Shown piece after piece: positions 45,686 through 55,664 of a stretch of 64,000 nucleotides of DNA (positions within the stretch are counted from its first letter, which is position 1; each line of letters starts with the position of its first letter). The notes under the pieces are model-generated. The model had not been told where the DNA came from. It worked only from the letters and a program-made list of their open reading frames with translations, and ran no database searches. The stretch is taken from assembly GCF_000003815.2 (NCBI RefSeq), contig NC_049980.1:26384508-26448507 (forward strand), given 5' to 3'. A program made the translations under genes and the position numbers. Origin of the DNA: Branchiostoma floridae. Lineage: Eukaryota; Chordata; Leptocardii; Amphioxiformes; Branchiostomatidae.

Positions 45686-48600
45686 ATGTTCAACAACATG
45701 CGTCATATGCATATCGCACAAGGGATTCTTTTATGTCTGCCTTTGCTTGTCCAGTTAGGTGAGTAAATGTTACATAAGATGTACAAGTGGCTGGCACATC
45801 AGTGGCTCTATATGAAAGTGTAAGACTAAGAGAAGTACTAGTATACTATAGGTGTCCTATTTATGAAGAATAGTACTACATTAATTATTAGAGCCAGTAT
45901 TTCAGTCTGCTTCGCCCTTGTGCTTCTGATTATGGAACCTTCACGGTTACCGCTTATTCAGTTGCAGCCCCGGTTGCAACAGTTTCTGGGTGGTAGGTCC
46001 ATAACCTGGTGCATTTTTCTGTTCTATTTGTAGAAGGTAAAACTATCGGAATGAGCCATCAGTGCGTACGGATGATCCGGGGCCGTCTACGCATGACATG
46101 CTGTATGATATAACTTGCAGTACTGCTCATAAATAGCCAACTGAGATCAGTGAAACCCAATTATCGTATCTGTGTAGAACTCTCGATGTGTTAGAGTTTT
46201 GTAGTGACGCCCTGAAATAAGGCAAGTCTGTTTGTATAACATTTCATTCCTGGATAACATGAAAGCAACTATATCTATTAGTTATCTTATGTTTGAGAAC
46301 CATATTATCTCTAATGTGAATCAACTTACGTAGACTTCCATGCTCAAATTATTCCAAAGCAACAAAATCCGGCTGACTAATGCCTCTAAAAGCGATAAAA
46401 CCGAGTGATACCATAGAGACAACCAAATACCTATGTTGTGCCTGTTTCCCTGACGTCATGACAGGCGCCCATGGAGCAGAATCGGAGGAGAGGCTAGTGC
46501 GCATGCTTTTCGATGAGCGGGGCTACAACCCGATGACCCGACCGTCCAGGTGGCTGGGTGACGTCACTAGAGTGAACTTCTCCTTGACAATATCCCAGCT
46601 GATCAGTCTGGTAAATCTAACTTACTGAGCACGCGTAACCGCAATCTGATTTATACTGAATGTACTAAAGGTAGACAAGTTTAGTACAGATATGCCATGC
46701 GGTAAACAGAAATGCATCCATACCTGTGATACAAGGCCTTAAGGGTGAACTGAAAAAATACATTTTGCCCACTTAAAAGAAAATCGGCACTGGCATACGT
46801 AAATTTACTGTAGTTCAATTACACTTGTTTACATATTCATGAATGCGACAGAAAAGGCTTCAGTAGAAACGTTCGTCTCTGAAAGGCTTTGAAAGTTACA
46901 GGTCACATTTATAACTTTTGCATGGTAGACTGAGAAGGAAGAGGCGATGAAGACGAACGTGTGGTTGGGACAGTCGTGGTTCGACCATCGGCTCGCGTGG
47001 GACAGCAAACTCTTCGGTGGGCAGAGCATCATCCGTGCTCCGGCTGAAGCTGTCTGGAAACCTGATATAGTCTTGTTCAACAAGTACGTCTGATTATGCT
47101 TTCTTATTTTATTGATCTTCGTGCACGTGTGTATGTTATTCTTTGTTTACAGTTAAGATGGTCGGGACAATTTTTGATACAGTAAAGATACCCAGTACGA
47201 CATTGCCTTGTTATTTTATGGCTGCAATAAAGATGTCCAGTACAAGATCACCTTGTTATTGTCTGGCTGCAGTAAAGATTCCCAGTACAAGATGGCCTTG
47301 TTATTTTCTGGTTGCAGTAAAGATGGCCAGTTCGAAGTCAGGTTTCTGTAAAGATGGGCAATTTATGTCCAGTACAATAATACGACCGGTGCAATGGCCT
47401 AGTGGGTAGAGTGTTCGCCTTGCATTCGGTAGGTCGTGAGTTCAAACCCCGGCCGAGTCATACCAAAGACTTTAAAAATGGTACATGCTTCTTTCTCTGC
47501 TTAGCACTCAGCATTCGGGAAAGAGTATGGAAGTTGAACACACACCACTACCAGTGGACTAGCCCCCTGCTGTAGTGGTTGCGTTGTGTGGCCCAAGGGC
47601 TACTGAAACGGAGATGGGCGCCGCCCTATGCGCCATCAGGCGCGGGACGGAACTTTGACTTTTTGACAATAATACTGCCTTGTTATTCCTTGCTGCAACA
47701 CTATTGATTCATCATTTTCTGGTTGCAGTAATTGAGTAAAGCATAATGTTGCCCTGTTCTTTTCTGGTTGCAGTAAAGATGGCCAGTACGATGTCGCCCT
47801 GTTCACTAAAGTCCTGATCAGCTCCAACGGGCAGGTGGACTGGCTCCCTCCCGCCATCTTCAAAAGTGGTTGCGCGATAGACGTGATCCAGTTCCCGTTC
47901 GACCGACAGAACTGCTCCATGAATTTCGGCTCGTGGACGTACGACTCCCAGGAAGTGGACGTGAGGCTGGTGGTTGACAGGGCAACCATGGACGACTTCA
48001 AGCCTAGCGGAGAGTGGGACATCCTGGACTCCCCCGGGAGGCGCGTCGTGACGGGAAACCAGGTACGCGTGATCTTCGACTTCATCATCCAGCGGAAACC
48101 GCTGTTTTACATCATCAACTTGATCATCCCCTGCATCCTGACGTCCTCCCTGTCTATCCTGGTCTTCTACCTGCCGTCCGACTGTGGGGAGAAGATCGGC
48201 CTGAACATGGCCGTACTGCTGGCCATGACTGTGTTCCTGCTGCTGATTGCCGACATTATCCCATCCACCTCACTGGCAGTGCCACTCATCGGCAAATATC
48301 TCATTTTCACCATGATCTTTGTGACCATGACTACAGTGGCAACCACCATGGTGTTAAACGTGCACCATCGCACGGCCAGTACGCACGAGATGCCAGGGTG
48401 GATCCGGTTCGTCTTCATTGACGTTCTTCCTGGGATACTCAGAATGGAGAAGGAAGAGGAAGAAGCTACGCCGTCGGAGAAGCTTCAGAATGGGGCCCCT
48501 TATTTCTCCTCGGACCAAGTTATCGACTCGGCTGGGTCTGATGCCCCGAGGGAAGACCGCGGGTCATCCCGTAGACTGGGACCGGAGATCGGCAAGGCTG

Positions 48601-49053
48601 TGAAGAATCTGAAAACTATCGCAGACTTCTTCAAGTCTACGGATGAAGATTCGGAGGTTTGACTTTTTTTTTACAATGAATCATGTTGCATGTTTTCATG
48701 TCGTTTCGAAGAATTTCCGTAGATAATGTTTGGCCACTCAAATATTTATGTGGTTTGTTCTAGCTTACACACAACCGATTGACACAACAAAAACAACGAA
48801 ATACGTAATGATGAGGAACAGAAAGAAGCATTGGACACGCAGTAACCCTGAAATATCTTAGCATTAACTGTTTAAAATTTTCTATCTAGAGCCTCGACAC
48901 GATTATTTCTTATGTTTGTATTCCTTTCAGGTGAACGATGAGTGGCAGTTCGTCGCCCAAGTGATCGACAAACTTTGTCTGTATTTGTTTCTTGCCGTCT
49001 GTGTGCTGGTGACTGTGGGACTGTTCTTCCAGCCCATGTTCCTGTCAGGATAA
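45686..49053 (+). CDS. nAChR non-alpha subunit, gene D
   Basis: Predicted pentameric channel subunit and the shortest of the six. Exons: 45686-45758, 46465-46610, 46929-47083, 47774-48656, 48931-49053; 1380 nt, 459 residues. The start is uncertain: in-frame ATGs at 45686, 45698 and 45707 all lead into the same signal peptide (core IAQGILLCLPLLVQL). The intron between the 45- and 110-nt exons is absent. The Cys-loop is C158-C172 (FPFDRQNC). M2 is 265-285 and reads [17 protein letters not shown]: Gly at 2' and Ala at 6', where genes A and C have Thr and Ser. Loop C (SPGRRVVTGNQ) has no cysteine pair. M4 has unusual residues (VIDKLCLYLF instead of [10 protein letters not shown]). The donor of the large exon is GAG|GTTTGA, which contains an in-frame TGA. 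The intron before the large exon contains copies of its acceptor and a SINE. Confidence 0.92.
47145..47360 (+). repeat. 45-bp tandem copies of the gene D exon 4 acceptor
   Basis: The real junction is TGGTTGCAG|TAAAGATGGC plus CAGTAC at 47773/47774. Upstream copies have acceptor-like positions at 47182, 47227 (CAA), 47272 and 47317, exactly 45 bp apart, each followed by TAAAGAT and (A/G)GTCCAGTAC-like sequence and the CCTTGTTATTTTCTGG tract. The last two copies keep a CAG. Use of either would read into an in-frame TAA (near 47348). Confidence 0.9.
47374..47675 (+). mobile_element. tRNA-derived SINE with 10-bp target-site duplication
   Basis: The body is at 47384-47665, flanked on both sides by ACAATAATAC (47374-47383 and 47666-47675). 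The head has a pol III A box, TGGCCTAGTGGG (47395-47406), and a B box, GAGTTCAAACC (47438-47448), at tRNA spacing. About 200 bp of non-tRNA body follows, and the 3' end is T-rich (GACTTTTTG). It inserted into the junction-repeat array of gene D, so it is younger than the array. Confidence 0.9.
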
Positions 49054-49657
49054 AATTAATGTAAACTTTAATGCTCAAAAAGCTTACTTACTACAGAGCA
49101 CGGCGTAAAGCTGCCTGATCTCGGATAGTTTCGTGCTGAACTGATCAGTGATTTTAAGAATAGAATCTAAGCAACTATCAACACAATAACAGCACACAAT
49201 ATTACTGGGATTCCCAAGTAACGTTGGCCCTTTTCTGTGTAGTTCATCTGATGCTGTCCTAATTAATCGAAGAAACAGCACCCCTTTATTCGTACGATGG
49301 ACCGGGTGCATTTAAGGCAAAATTGTGAATTGACAGATACACAGAGTTTTATCGATTCCTGTCAGGATGTAGCGGTATTTCTACGTCTTAGCTCATTTCT
49401 TGTACGGTGTATGGTTATGAGAACTGGAAGTTTGAAATTACTCATTTGTACTAGTGTATTAATGAATGAATGATAACCTTTATAGTACAGCCATGCCCCA
49501 TCGGGCTAAGTGTAGGAATACGAACATGAAAATCGTACTTAATTACGTATAGAAATAGGTTCGACATTTGAATGTTAGAAATATAGTTTCAGATGGGTTT
49601 GTATGATTATTATGATTGAAAGGCATGATAAAAACGAATATATTTTGGTTCATGATA

Positions 49658-49663
49658 AATAAA
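49658..49663 (+). promoter_or_regulatory. Candidate polyadenylation signal, gene D
   Basis: AATAAA about 600 bp after the gene D stop codon, in the context GATAAATAAAGAAA. Confidence 0.45.
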
Positions 49664-49904
49664 GAAATCAGTCTCAACCGATCAAGTTCAATAACGAAAG
49701 CAAGCAGAGGAAGAACTGCTAGAAAAACAAAAGTGATACAAGATTATACCGCCTGAACATATAACATATCTATATAAATCCAATATGTTTTTGTTTACAT
49801 CCTGACGCTCAGAGTGACGGGTCCGTCCAGTGGCGATGCCGGTATGTAGAAGTGGACCATCTCTGGTTACTGTCAGGGTAATGAATACTGTTAGGTTAAC
49901 AAGG

Positions 49905-51045
49905 TCGGCCACTGTCACCAATCCCCTCCAGAGTTAGTATCATCCTCGTCACTGAGCCACTGTCACCAATCGCGTCAGTGTTAGTACTGGGCTCGTATCC
50001 AGCAGTCCCGACCACTGTCACCAATCGCGTCATGCCTAGGTTACACATAGCCGACTTTGGCTCCCGAACACTAGCCGACTCTTAGCCGACCCAAGTCGGC
50101 AGTAGTTCGGGAGTAGTCTGACCAGTTTAGGCCACGCCTATTTTTTTAGCGCCGAACAGGTCCCGAACATCTCCCGACCGGTAAATGACTTACTCCCGAC
50201 TGTGTCCCAAATGCTGACTAACCTATCACCAACCATCCCGACCTCTAACTGCAGACTGCCGAATCACTCCTGGCTGATCCCCAACCGATTGCCGACCCTC
50301 TCTCGACTTTAAATAGACATAATCAGCGATTTTCAAAAGAGTGCTCATTTTCGTTTTTAATCAAGATTATTCTTTCTTCTATTTTGTAAACATCACCAAG
50401 AGATCAAATTTGGATCACATATAGCTCCAGTGAGGCATTTATGGTTCTTTTTTGTTTTGGGCTGGATGGCGGTCGTGTGAAGTTCGGGGGTGATTCGTCT
50501 ACGTCCTGGCAATAGTCTTTTTTGCTTGGAAATGAGTTAGCAGAGATTTGTCTACGGTCTTGGTGCGAATCATTGGTAAGTTGGAAACAAGCTGGGAGTA
50601 AATCAGCAATGTTTATGGCGTGGTTAAGATTTAATTTGACTGCTGACTTACTCCCGAACACCAACCGAACACTAGCCGACCGTGCCGAACACCAGCCGAT
50701 CACCAACCGACCCATTCCAGAGTTGCCGTTCAGAGCCGAATGTTTTGAACATTTCAAAACATTCGGCTGAGGTAGCCGAACACCAGCCGACTCAGCCGAA
50801 TGCCAGCCGAACACCAGCCGACTCAGCCGAACGCCAGCCGACTACAGCCGACTAGCTCCCGAATCACTCCTAAACCATAGTCGGGAGAGAGTCGGGAGCC
50901 AAATTCGGCTATGTGTAACCTAGGCATTAGTGTTACTACAAGGCTCGTATCCAGCAGTCCCGGCCACTGTCACCAATCGTGTTAGAAATAGCACAAGGCT
51001 TGTCTTTAGCAGCTTCAGCCACTGCCACCAATCCCCGTCGGAGTT
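49905..51045. repeat. ~52-bp tandem array interrupted by an insertion
   Basis: Units with GCCACTGTCACCAATCGCGT, AGTGTTAGTACTGGGCTCG and TATCCAGCAGTCCCGACC occur at 49905-50032 and resume at 50927-51045. The array ends about 60 bp before the gene E start codon, so it lies in its promoter or 5' UTR. Confidence 0.8.
50033..50926. mobile_element. 0.9-kb non-autonomous element with 35-bp terminal inverted repeats
   Basis: The left end TGCCTAGGTTACACATAGCC continues to GACTTTGGCTCCCGA. The right end is its reverse complement, matching at 34 of 35 positions. Subterminal regions on both sides carry many AGCCGA / CCGAACACCAG units. The interior shows no transposase-like frame. I see no obvious target-site duplication. 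Confidence 0.85.
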
Positions 51046-51102
51046 AGGCTGGCCCACTGCGGGTGTGGGAGTTATTTGTGTGCAGTTTGTCCCGAGAGAG
51101 AC

Positions 51103-54100
51103 ATGGGGACCAGCGATGCTGTGGCGGTGTTCCTGCTATGGACGGTAACCTGTAGACTAGCCGGTAAGGTACAGAATTACGCGTACTTGCATGACACTAA
51201 CTTGTGTCCTTGGGATTCATAAATGTCGAAAGTGTACTAAGTCTTGATCACAGTAGTCTACTGACGAAAAAGTGGGACTAACATGAACACCAGATACGGA
51301 GTTTTCTTCTTTTTGAGAAATGTATTTAAAATACAATATATACGCAAGAATCTAGCGACAGTGTTGGCACGTGATGTGTGCCTAAATCTGTTAAGAATTT
51401 GACAAAAAGGTACACAATTGGGCATTTCCATATGATGAGGCGAAGTTTAGTAGCTCTGTCAGTAAAACGTCCAACTGTTGGTCACTGTGTGACATGCAGG
51501 CTCTGACAGGCGACCAGTTTGACCACTGAACGTGTTGGCCGCCGCATATTCCGGCTATATATAGAGCCAGTAACGTTCTCGGGTTAACCTGGGGTACAAA
51601 GGGACTTATTCAATTTGCACAGCTATTGGCGCCCATCCAAAGGTGACGGGAAGTATTCCTGTCAGTGTTTCTCATGTTCACGGTATGGTACTGGGACCAT
51701 GTCCGGGAGAAAAGGAGCCGTGAGCGAAACAGGGGTTACATTCAACACGAAGCTAAAGTCACACGCTATTCCAGCGCTATTAGTATCACATTTTGCACAT
51801 ACGTATAAACAGCAGCACATACCGCCCTGGTATTCAGTTCCAGACTCCCCAGGCACGTCACTTTCACATAGGGATATGTTTTATATGAAATACTTTAAAA
51901 ACGTATTGTACGTCTGGTCACATCGAAGTAAACATTTACGTCCATATTGGCTGCTTAACATATGGGTTTGCATTGCATACAAACACCTGTTGTTTGCATG
52001 TGAAATAATTTGATGCTGTCCGGCCGAATCTAGTTCTGTTTACTTTCACAGTCTTCGGCTTAAATAATGATTTAAAAAGTTTAACGTAACACATATCACT
52101 ATGCATATCCTGAAAGGTAGCAATGATGGTATTGAAGAAACAAATTTTACAAAGTATTATGAATACTTGATAATCGTTGTGAAGTGAAATAGCTTAAGAT
52201 AAATGCAAGTTACTGACCCTTCCTCAATATTTCCATATTCGTTCAGGTGTCTACGGAGCAACGTCAGAGGAGAATCTTGTGCGCATGATCTTTGAAGAGC
52301 GGGGATACAATCCCACAATCCGACCTGCGAAGTCCCCGGATGAAGTGATCACCGTCCATTTCTACCTGAGTATATCTCAGTTAATCAGCTTGGTGAGAAT
52401 CTCTACATGATTACCCTGAAATAAAAGTTAATCTTTCGGACTCCAGGAAGAATAGCGGTATCACTTGTTATCGCTAATGGAGATCCTAATAAAACAAAAA
52501 ATCAGCTTGGTATACACCTCTACGTGCTTGATTTAACACAGCAGTTATTAATTCTAGTGCGCCCTCTACATATTTATCTTTACACAACAGTTAATAATCT
52601 TAGTGTATACCTCTACATATCTACCTTTACACAACACTTAGATGGCATGATACGAACCTTTACATTATCGCCTTTACACATCAGTTAACCAGATTGGTGT
52701 AAACTCATAAATACATGCATTAACACTAACCATTACACATCACATAAAATCAGCCTGAGTAGTTCGCGTTGGTTCCCCGTTTGTGTCAACAGTTATAATA
52801 GGAAGTTGTCAAGTCACCGGGCACTACTGAACGGTCGCAGAGTAACATGTAGGAGTTAGACCTATAGATATGTGCATCATGCCATAATCTAATTATCTAA
52901 CGGTAGTTACATATATAATACAAATTCAAATTAATCTGGTTACTTCCAAGGTTTAACCATCTAACATAGTGGACACTGCGTATGCTATGGTCGCGTGAAG
53001 GAAAACACCCTCTTTGTTTCAGAACGAGAAGGAAGAGACGATGAAGACGAACGTGTGGCTCGGACAGAGCTGGTACGACCACCGTCTGGCGTGGAACAGT
53101 GCTGAGTACGATAACCTGACTGTCATCCGGGTCCCCGCGGAGGCCGTGTGGAATCCAAACATCGTTCTCTTCAACAAGTAAGATGATACATCGTGACATT
53201 ATGTAGTACAGTCAAACCTGTCTATAGCGGCCACTCAAGGGACCGGACAAATTTGGCCACTATAGACAGGTGGTCTCTGTATAGAGGTGGCAACTTGTAG
53301 ATAAAATACCCAAGGGACCGACAAAAATTGGCCACTATGGACAGGTGGCCCCTCTGTAGAGGTGGCCCCTAATACAGGTTTGACTGTACATGATACACAC
53401 ACGCTGTAGCAGCTCCGGTAAGCTTTATCGGGAGACGTTTTCCGTAAAGATTAGTATCTTTATTGAGCTGTAGAAAGAACGGTCAGTACGAAATTGCCCT
53501 CTACACGAAGATACTTACCAGATCTCATGAGAATATGTTATTTTCTGGTTGCAGCAAAGACGGGCAGTACGAAGTTGCCCTGTACACGAAGGTTCTTGTG
53601 TACGAGGACGGGAAGGTGGAGTGGCTCCCTCCCGCCATCTTCCAGAGTAACTGCGCCATCGACGTTCGGCAGTTCCCGTTCGACCGCCAGAACTGCAGCA
53701 TGAAGTTCGGCTCATGGACCTACAGTCCGGAGGAGCTGGACATTGTCTTGGATTACGATACTGCCACTACTGACGACTTCAAGGAGAGCGGCGAGTGGAA
53801 CATCCTGAAATCGCCCTGCAGGAAAGTCGCTAACGAGAAAGAAGTAAGCGTTTTCTTTGACTTTATCATCCAGCGGAAACCACTGTTTTACATCATCAAC
53901 CTGATCATCCCCTGTATCCTGACGTCCTCCCTGTCTATCCTGGTCTTCTACCTGCCGTCCGACTGTGGGGAGAAGATCGGCCTGAACATGGCCGTACTGC
54001 TGGCCATGACTGTGTTCCTGCTGCTGATCGCCGATATCATCCCCTCCACCTCACTGGACGTGCCACTTATCGGGAAATATCTGATTTTCACGATGACGTT

Positions 54101-54901
54101 CGTTACTATGACAACGGTTGCCACGGTGATGATTCTAAACGTGCACCATCGCACGGCCAGCACGCACGAAATGCCTGGGTGGATCCGGTTCGTGTTTATC
54201 CGGGTGTTGCCGCGGATCCTGCGGCTGCACCAGCCGGGAGAGGACGGGGAGGGGGCGGAGGAGCACAGCAACACGTGGGATCCCGACATCGACATGTACA
54301 GCAAACCCACGACCAACAACGGCGTCCTGCACGACGCCACAGGCAGGCCCTTCGGTAGGATCGGAACCGGCTTGCCAGGTGGGAATTCGAAGGAGGAGCG
54401 GGCCGCCGGCAAGATGCCGCCCGACCTGACCAGGGTCATCAGGAACGTCAAGGCGGTGGCCTGCTTCTTCAAGGATCAGGACGAGGAATCACAGGTGTTG
54501 TAAACTATTCTTAAAGTTAAATAACCATGATTTGAACAAATAAATTCTCCTTACTTCATGCTGTTATAAGAAACACATTTTAGAGTATATTGAACTTGAT
54601 ACTATTTGACGCAGTCGCTAATATCTTCTATGTGCCTGTATGACTTCCCATCGTGTCCCCATGATGACCTGAACATGCTGAAGGCAAAGTGACCTTTGCG
54701 CGTGATGACCTTTCCACGCAGTGACCTTGTTCTTCCTGTTGTATTTCATTCCAGATCAACGACGAGTGGAAGTTTGTTGCCATAGTTATCGACCGACTCT
54801 GTCTCTGGCTGTTCCTTATCATCTGCGTGCTGAGCACCCTGGGACTGTTTTACGAGCCCTTGTTTCTGCCTGATGATATAGATGTATCATCAGTACCTTG
54901 A
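51103..54901 (+). CDS. nAChR non-alpha subunit, gene E
   Basis: Predicted pentameric channel subunit, sister-like to gene D. Exons: 51103-51163, 52247-52392, 53023-53177, 53555-54494, 54755-54901; 1449 nt, 482 residues. Signal peptide MGTSDAVAVFLLWTVTCRLA. The 45/110-nt intron is absent, as in D. The Cys-loop is C154-C168 (FPFDRQNC). M2 is 261-281 with the same [17 protein letters not shown] as D; the M1-M2 DNA is identical to D over 113 nt. Loop C contains a single cysteine (SPCRKVANEKE), not the alpha-type pair. Loop A has WNPNIVLFN, where the others have a (K/R)PD core. The M3-M4 loop is acidic (PGEDGEGAEEH). M4 ends GLFYEPLF. The donor of the large exon is weak (CAG|GTGTTG). The two introns flanking exon 3 carry duplicated junction sequence: exon 2 donor copies in one, and an in-frame copy of the large exon's start in the other. 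Confidence 0.93.
52393..52760 (+). repeat. Decayed tandem copies of the gene E exon 2 end
   Basis: Exon 2 ends CAGTTAATCAGCTTG|GTGAG, then AATCTCTACATGATTA. Downstream segments repeat (T)AATCAGCTTGGTATACACC (about 52499), TTAATAATCTTAGTGTATACC (about 52589) and TTAACCAGATTGGTGTAAAC (about 52685), each followed by CTCTACAT- and TTTACACA-like blocks. They are an old, diverged junction-spanning array. Confidence 0.75.
53206..53390. mobile_element. MITE with ACAGTCAAACCTGT termini
   Basis: The perfect 16-bp inverted ends GTACAGTCAAACCTGT and ACAGGTTTGACTGTAC flank about 150 bp with internal GGCCACTATAGACAGGTGG repeats. Non-coding. It occupies half of a 377-bp intron. Confidence 0.9.
53474..53554 (+). 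repeat. In-frame duplicate of the start of gene E large exon
   Basis: An upstream CTGTAG acceptor (ending 53473) is followed by AAAGAACGGTCAGTACGAAA, a copy of the real exon start at 53555 (CAAAGACGGGCAGTACGAAG). The distance is 81 nt (27 codons), and there is no stop between. Splicing to the upstream site would insert KNGQYEIALYTKIL plus 13 more residues before the normal [14 protein letters not shown]. It may be a decayed duplicate or a usable alternative acceptor. Confidence 0.75.
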
Positions 54902-55664
54902 AGGCAGCAATTCATAAGATGTCGACAATGTTTAGCCATTTATGGAAATAGACTTTGAACGTGCAGAGTGTTACACTCTGTAAACTTTATGTATAACATT
55001 AGACATCTGTCAGAGAATTGTTTGATTTTGAAAATTAGTTTTGACTCGATTATCAGTATCAGCAATTTAAAAGTCTATTATACATCAGAGCCTACATAAC
55101 ATCACAGAAAAATTGAAGTTGACACAGTGAGGAGGTGAACACACTTTTATCAGGTATCCCTCTTTTCAGTGTGTTCACGAAACGGCAGCAGTTACAACAT
55201 CTGGTTCCAGAGACTCAGAGACTGCTAAAGTATCACTCGTTGTGCAAAGAGAGGAGATACATGTATAGATATGCTGGATCATGTCCAGGATTGAATCTGA
55301 CTCCCACAGCTGTATGCCTTTTGAGTATGTAAAGGAACACCAAACCTGGTCGTGTTCCCATGACCATCTTATTCTAGTACAGACGTATTGTGTTGGAAGG
55401 TTAATCCTTGATAGAATAGCCACCGGCTAGTTCGGCGGCTCTGGCAGTATGACACCAAAAGACCCCGAAAACACACAAGATCACACAAGACTCGAGGTTT
55501 GCATCTCAAAGTAATCATATTATCCAACGACTCCAATGTGCCACAGTACGTTTGAGACGATATGTTAGCAAATGATATTTATATCTTCACTTACATTTAT
55601 ATAAGATGATCAAGCTCGCTTTACGCGAATCGAGGTGCGAGTTTCCGAACTGTCAGCTTCACTG

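Larger units (their letters stand above)
49054..51102 (+). other. Spacer between genes D and E (2.0 kb)
   Basis: Contains the gene D 3' UTR with AATAAA at 49658, a ~52-bp tandem array (49905-51045) split by a 0.9-kb terminal-inverted-repeat element (50033-50926), and the gene E 5' flank. The open frames inside the element come from its repeated CCGAACACCAGCCGA units. Confidence 0.75.

Noticed and set aside
47384-47460. A functional tRNA gene
   Set aside because: The A and B boxes are present, but the sequence continues into a SINE body, has target-site duplications and does not form a clear cloverleaf acceptor stem.
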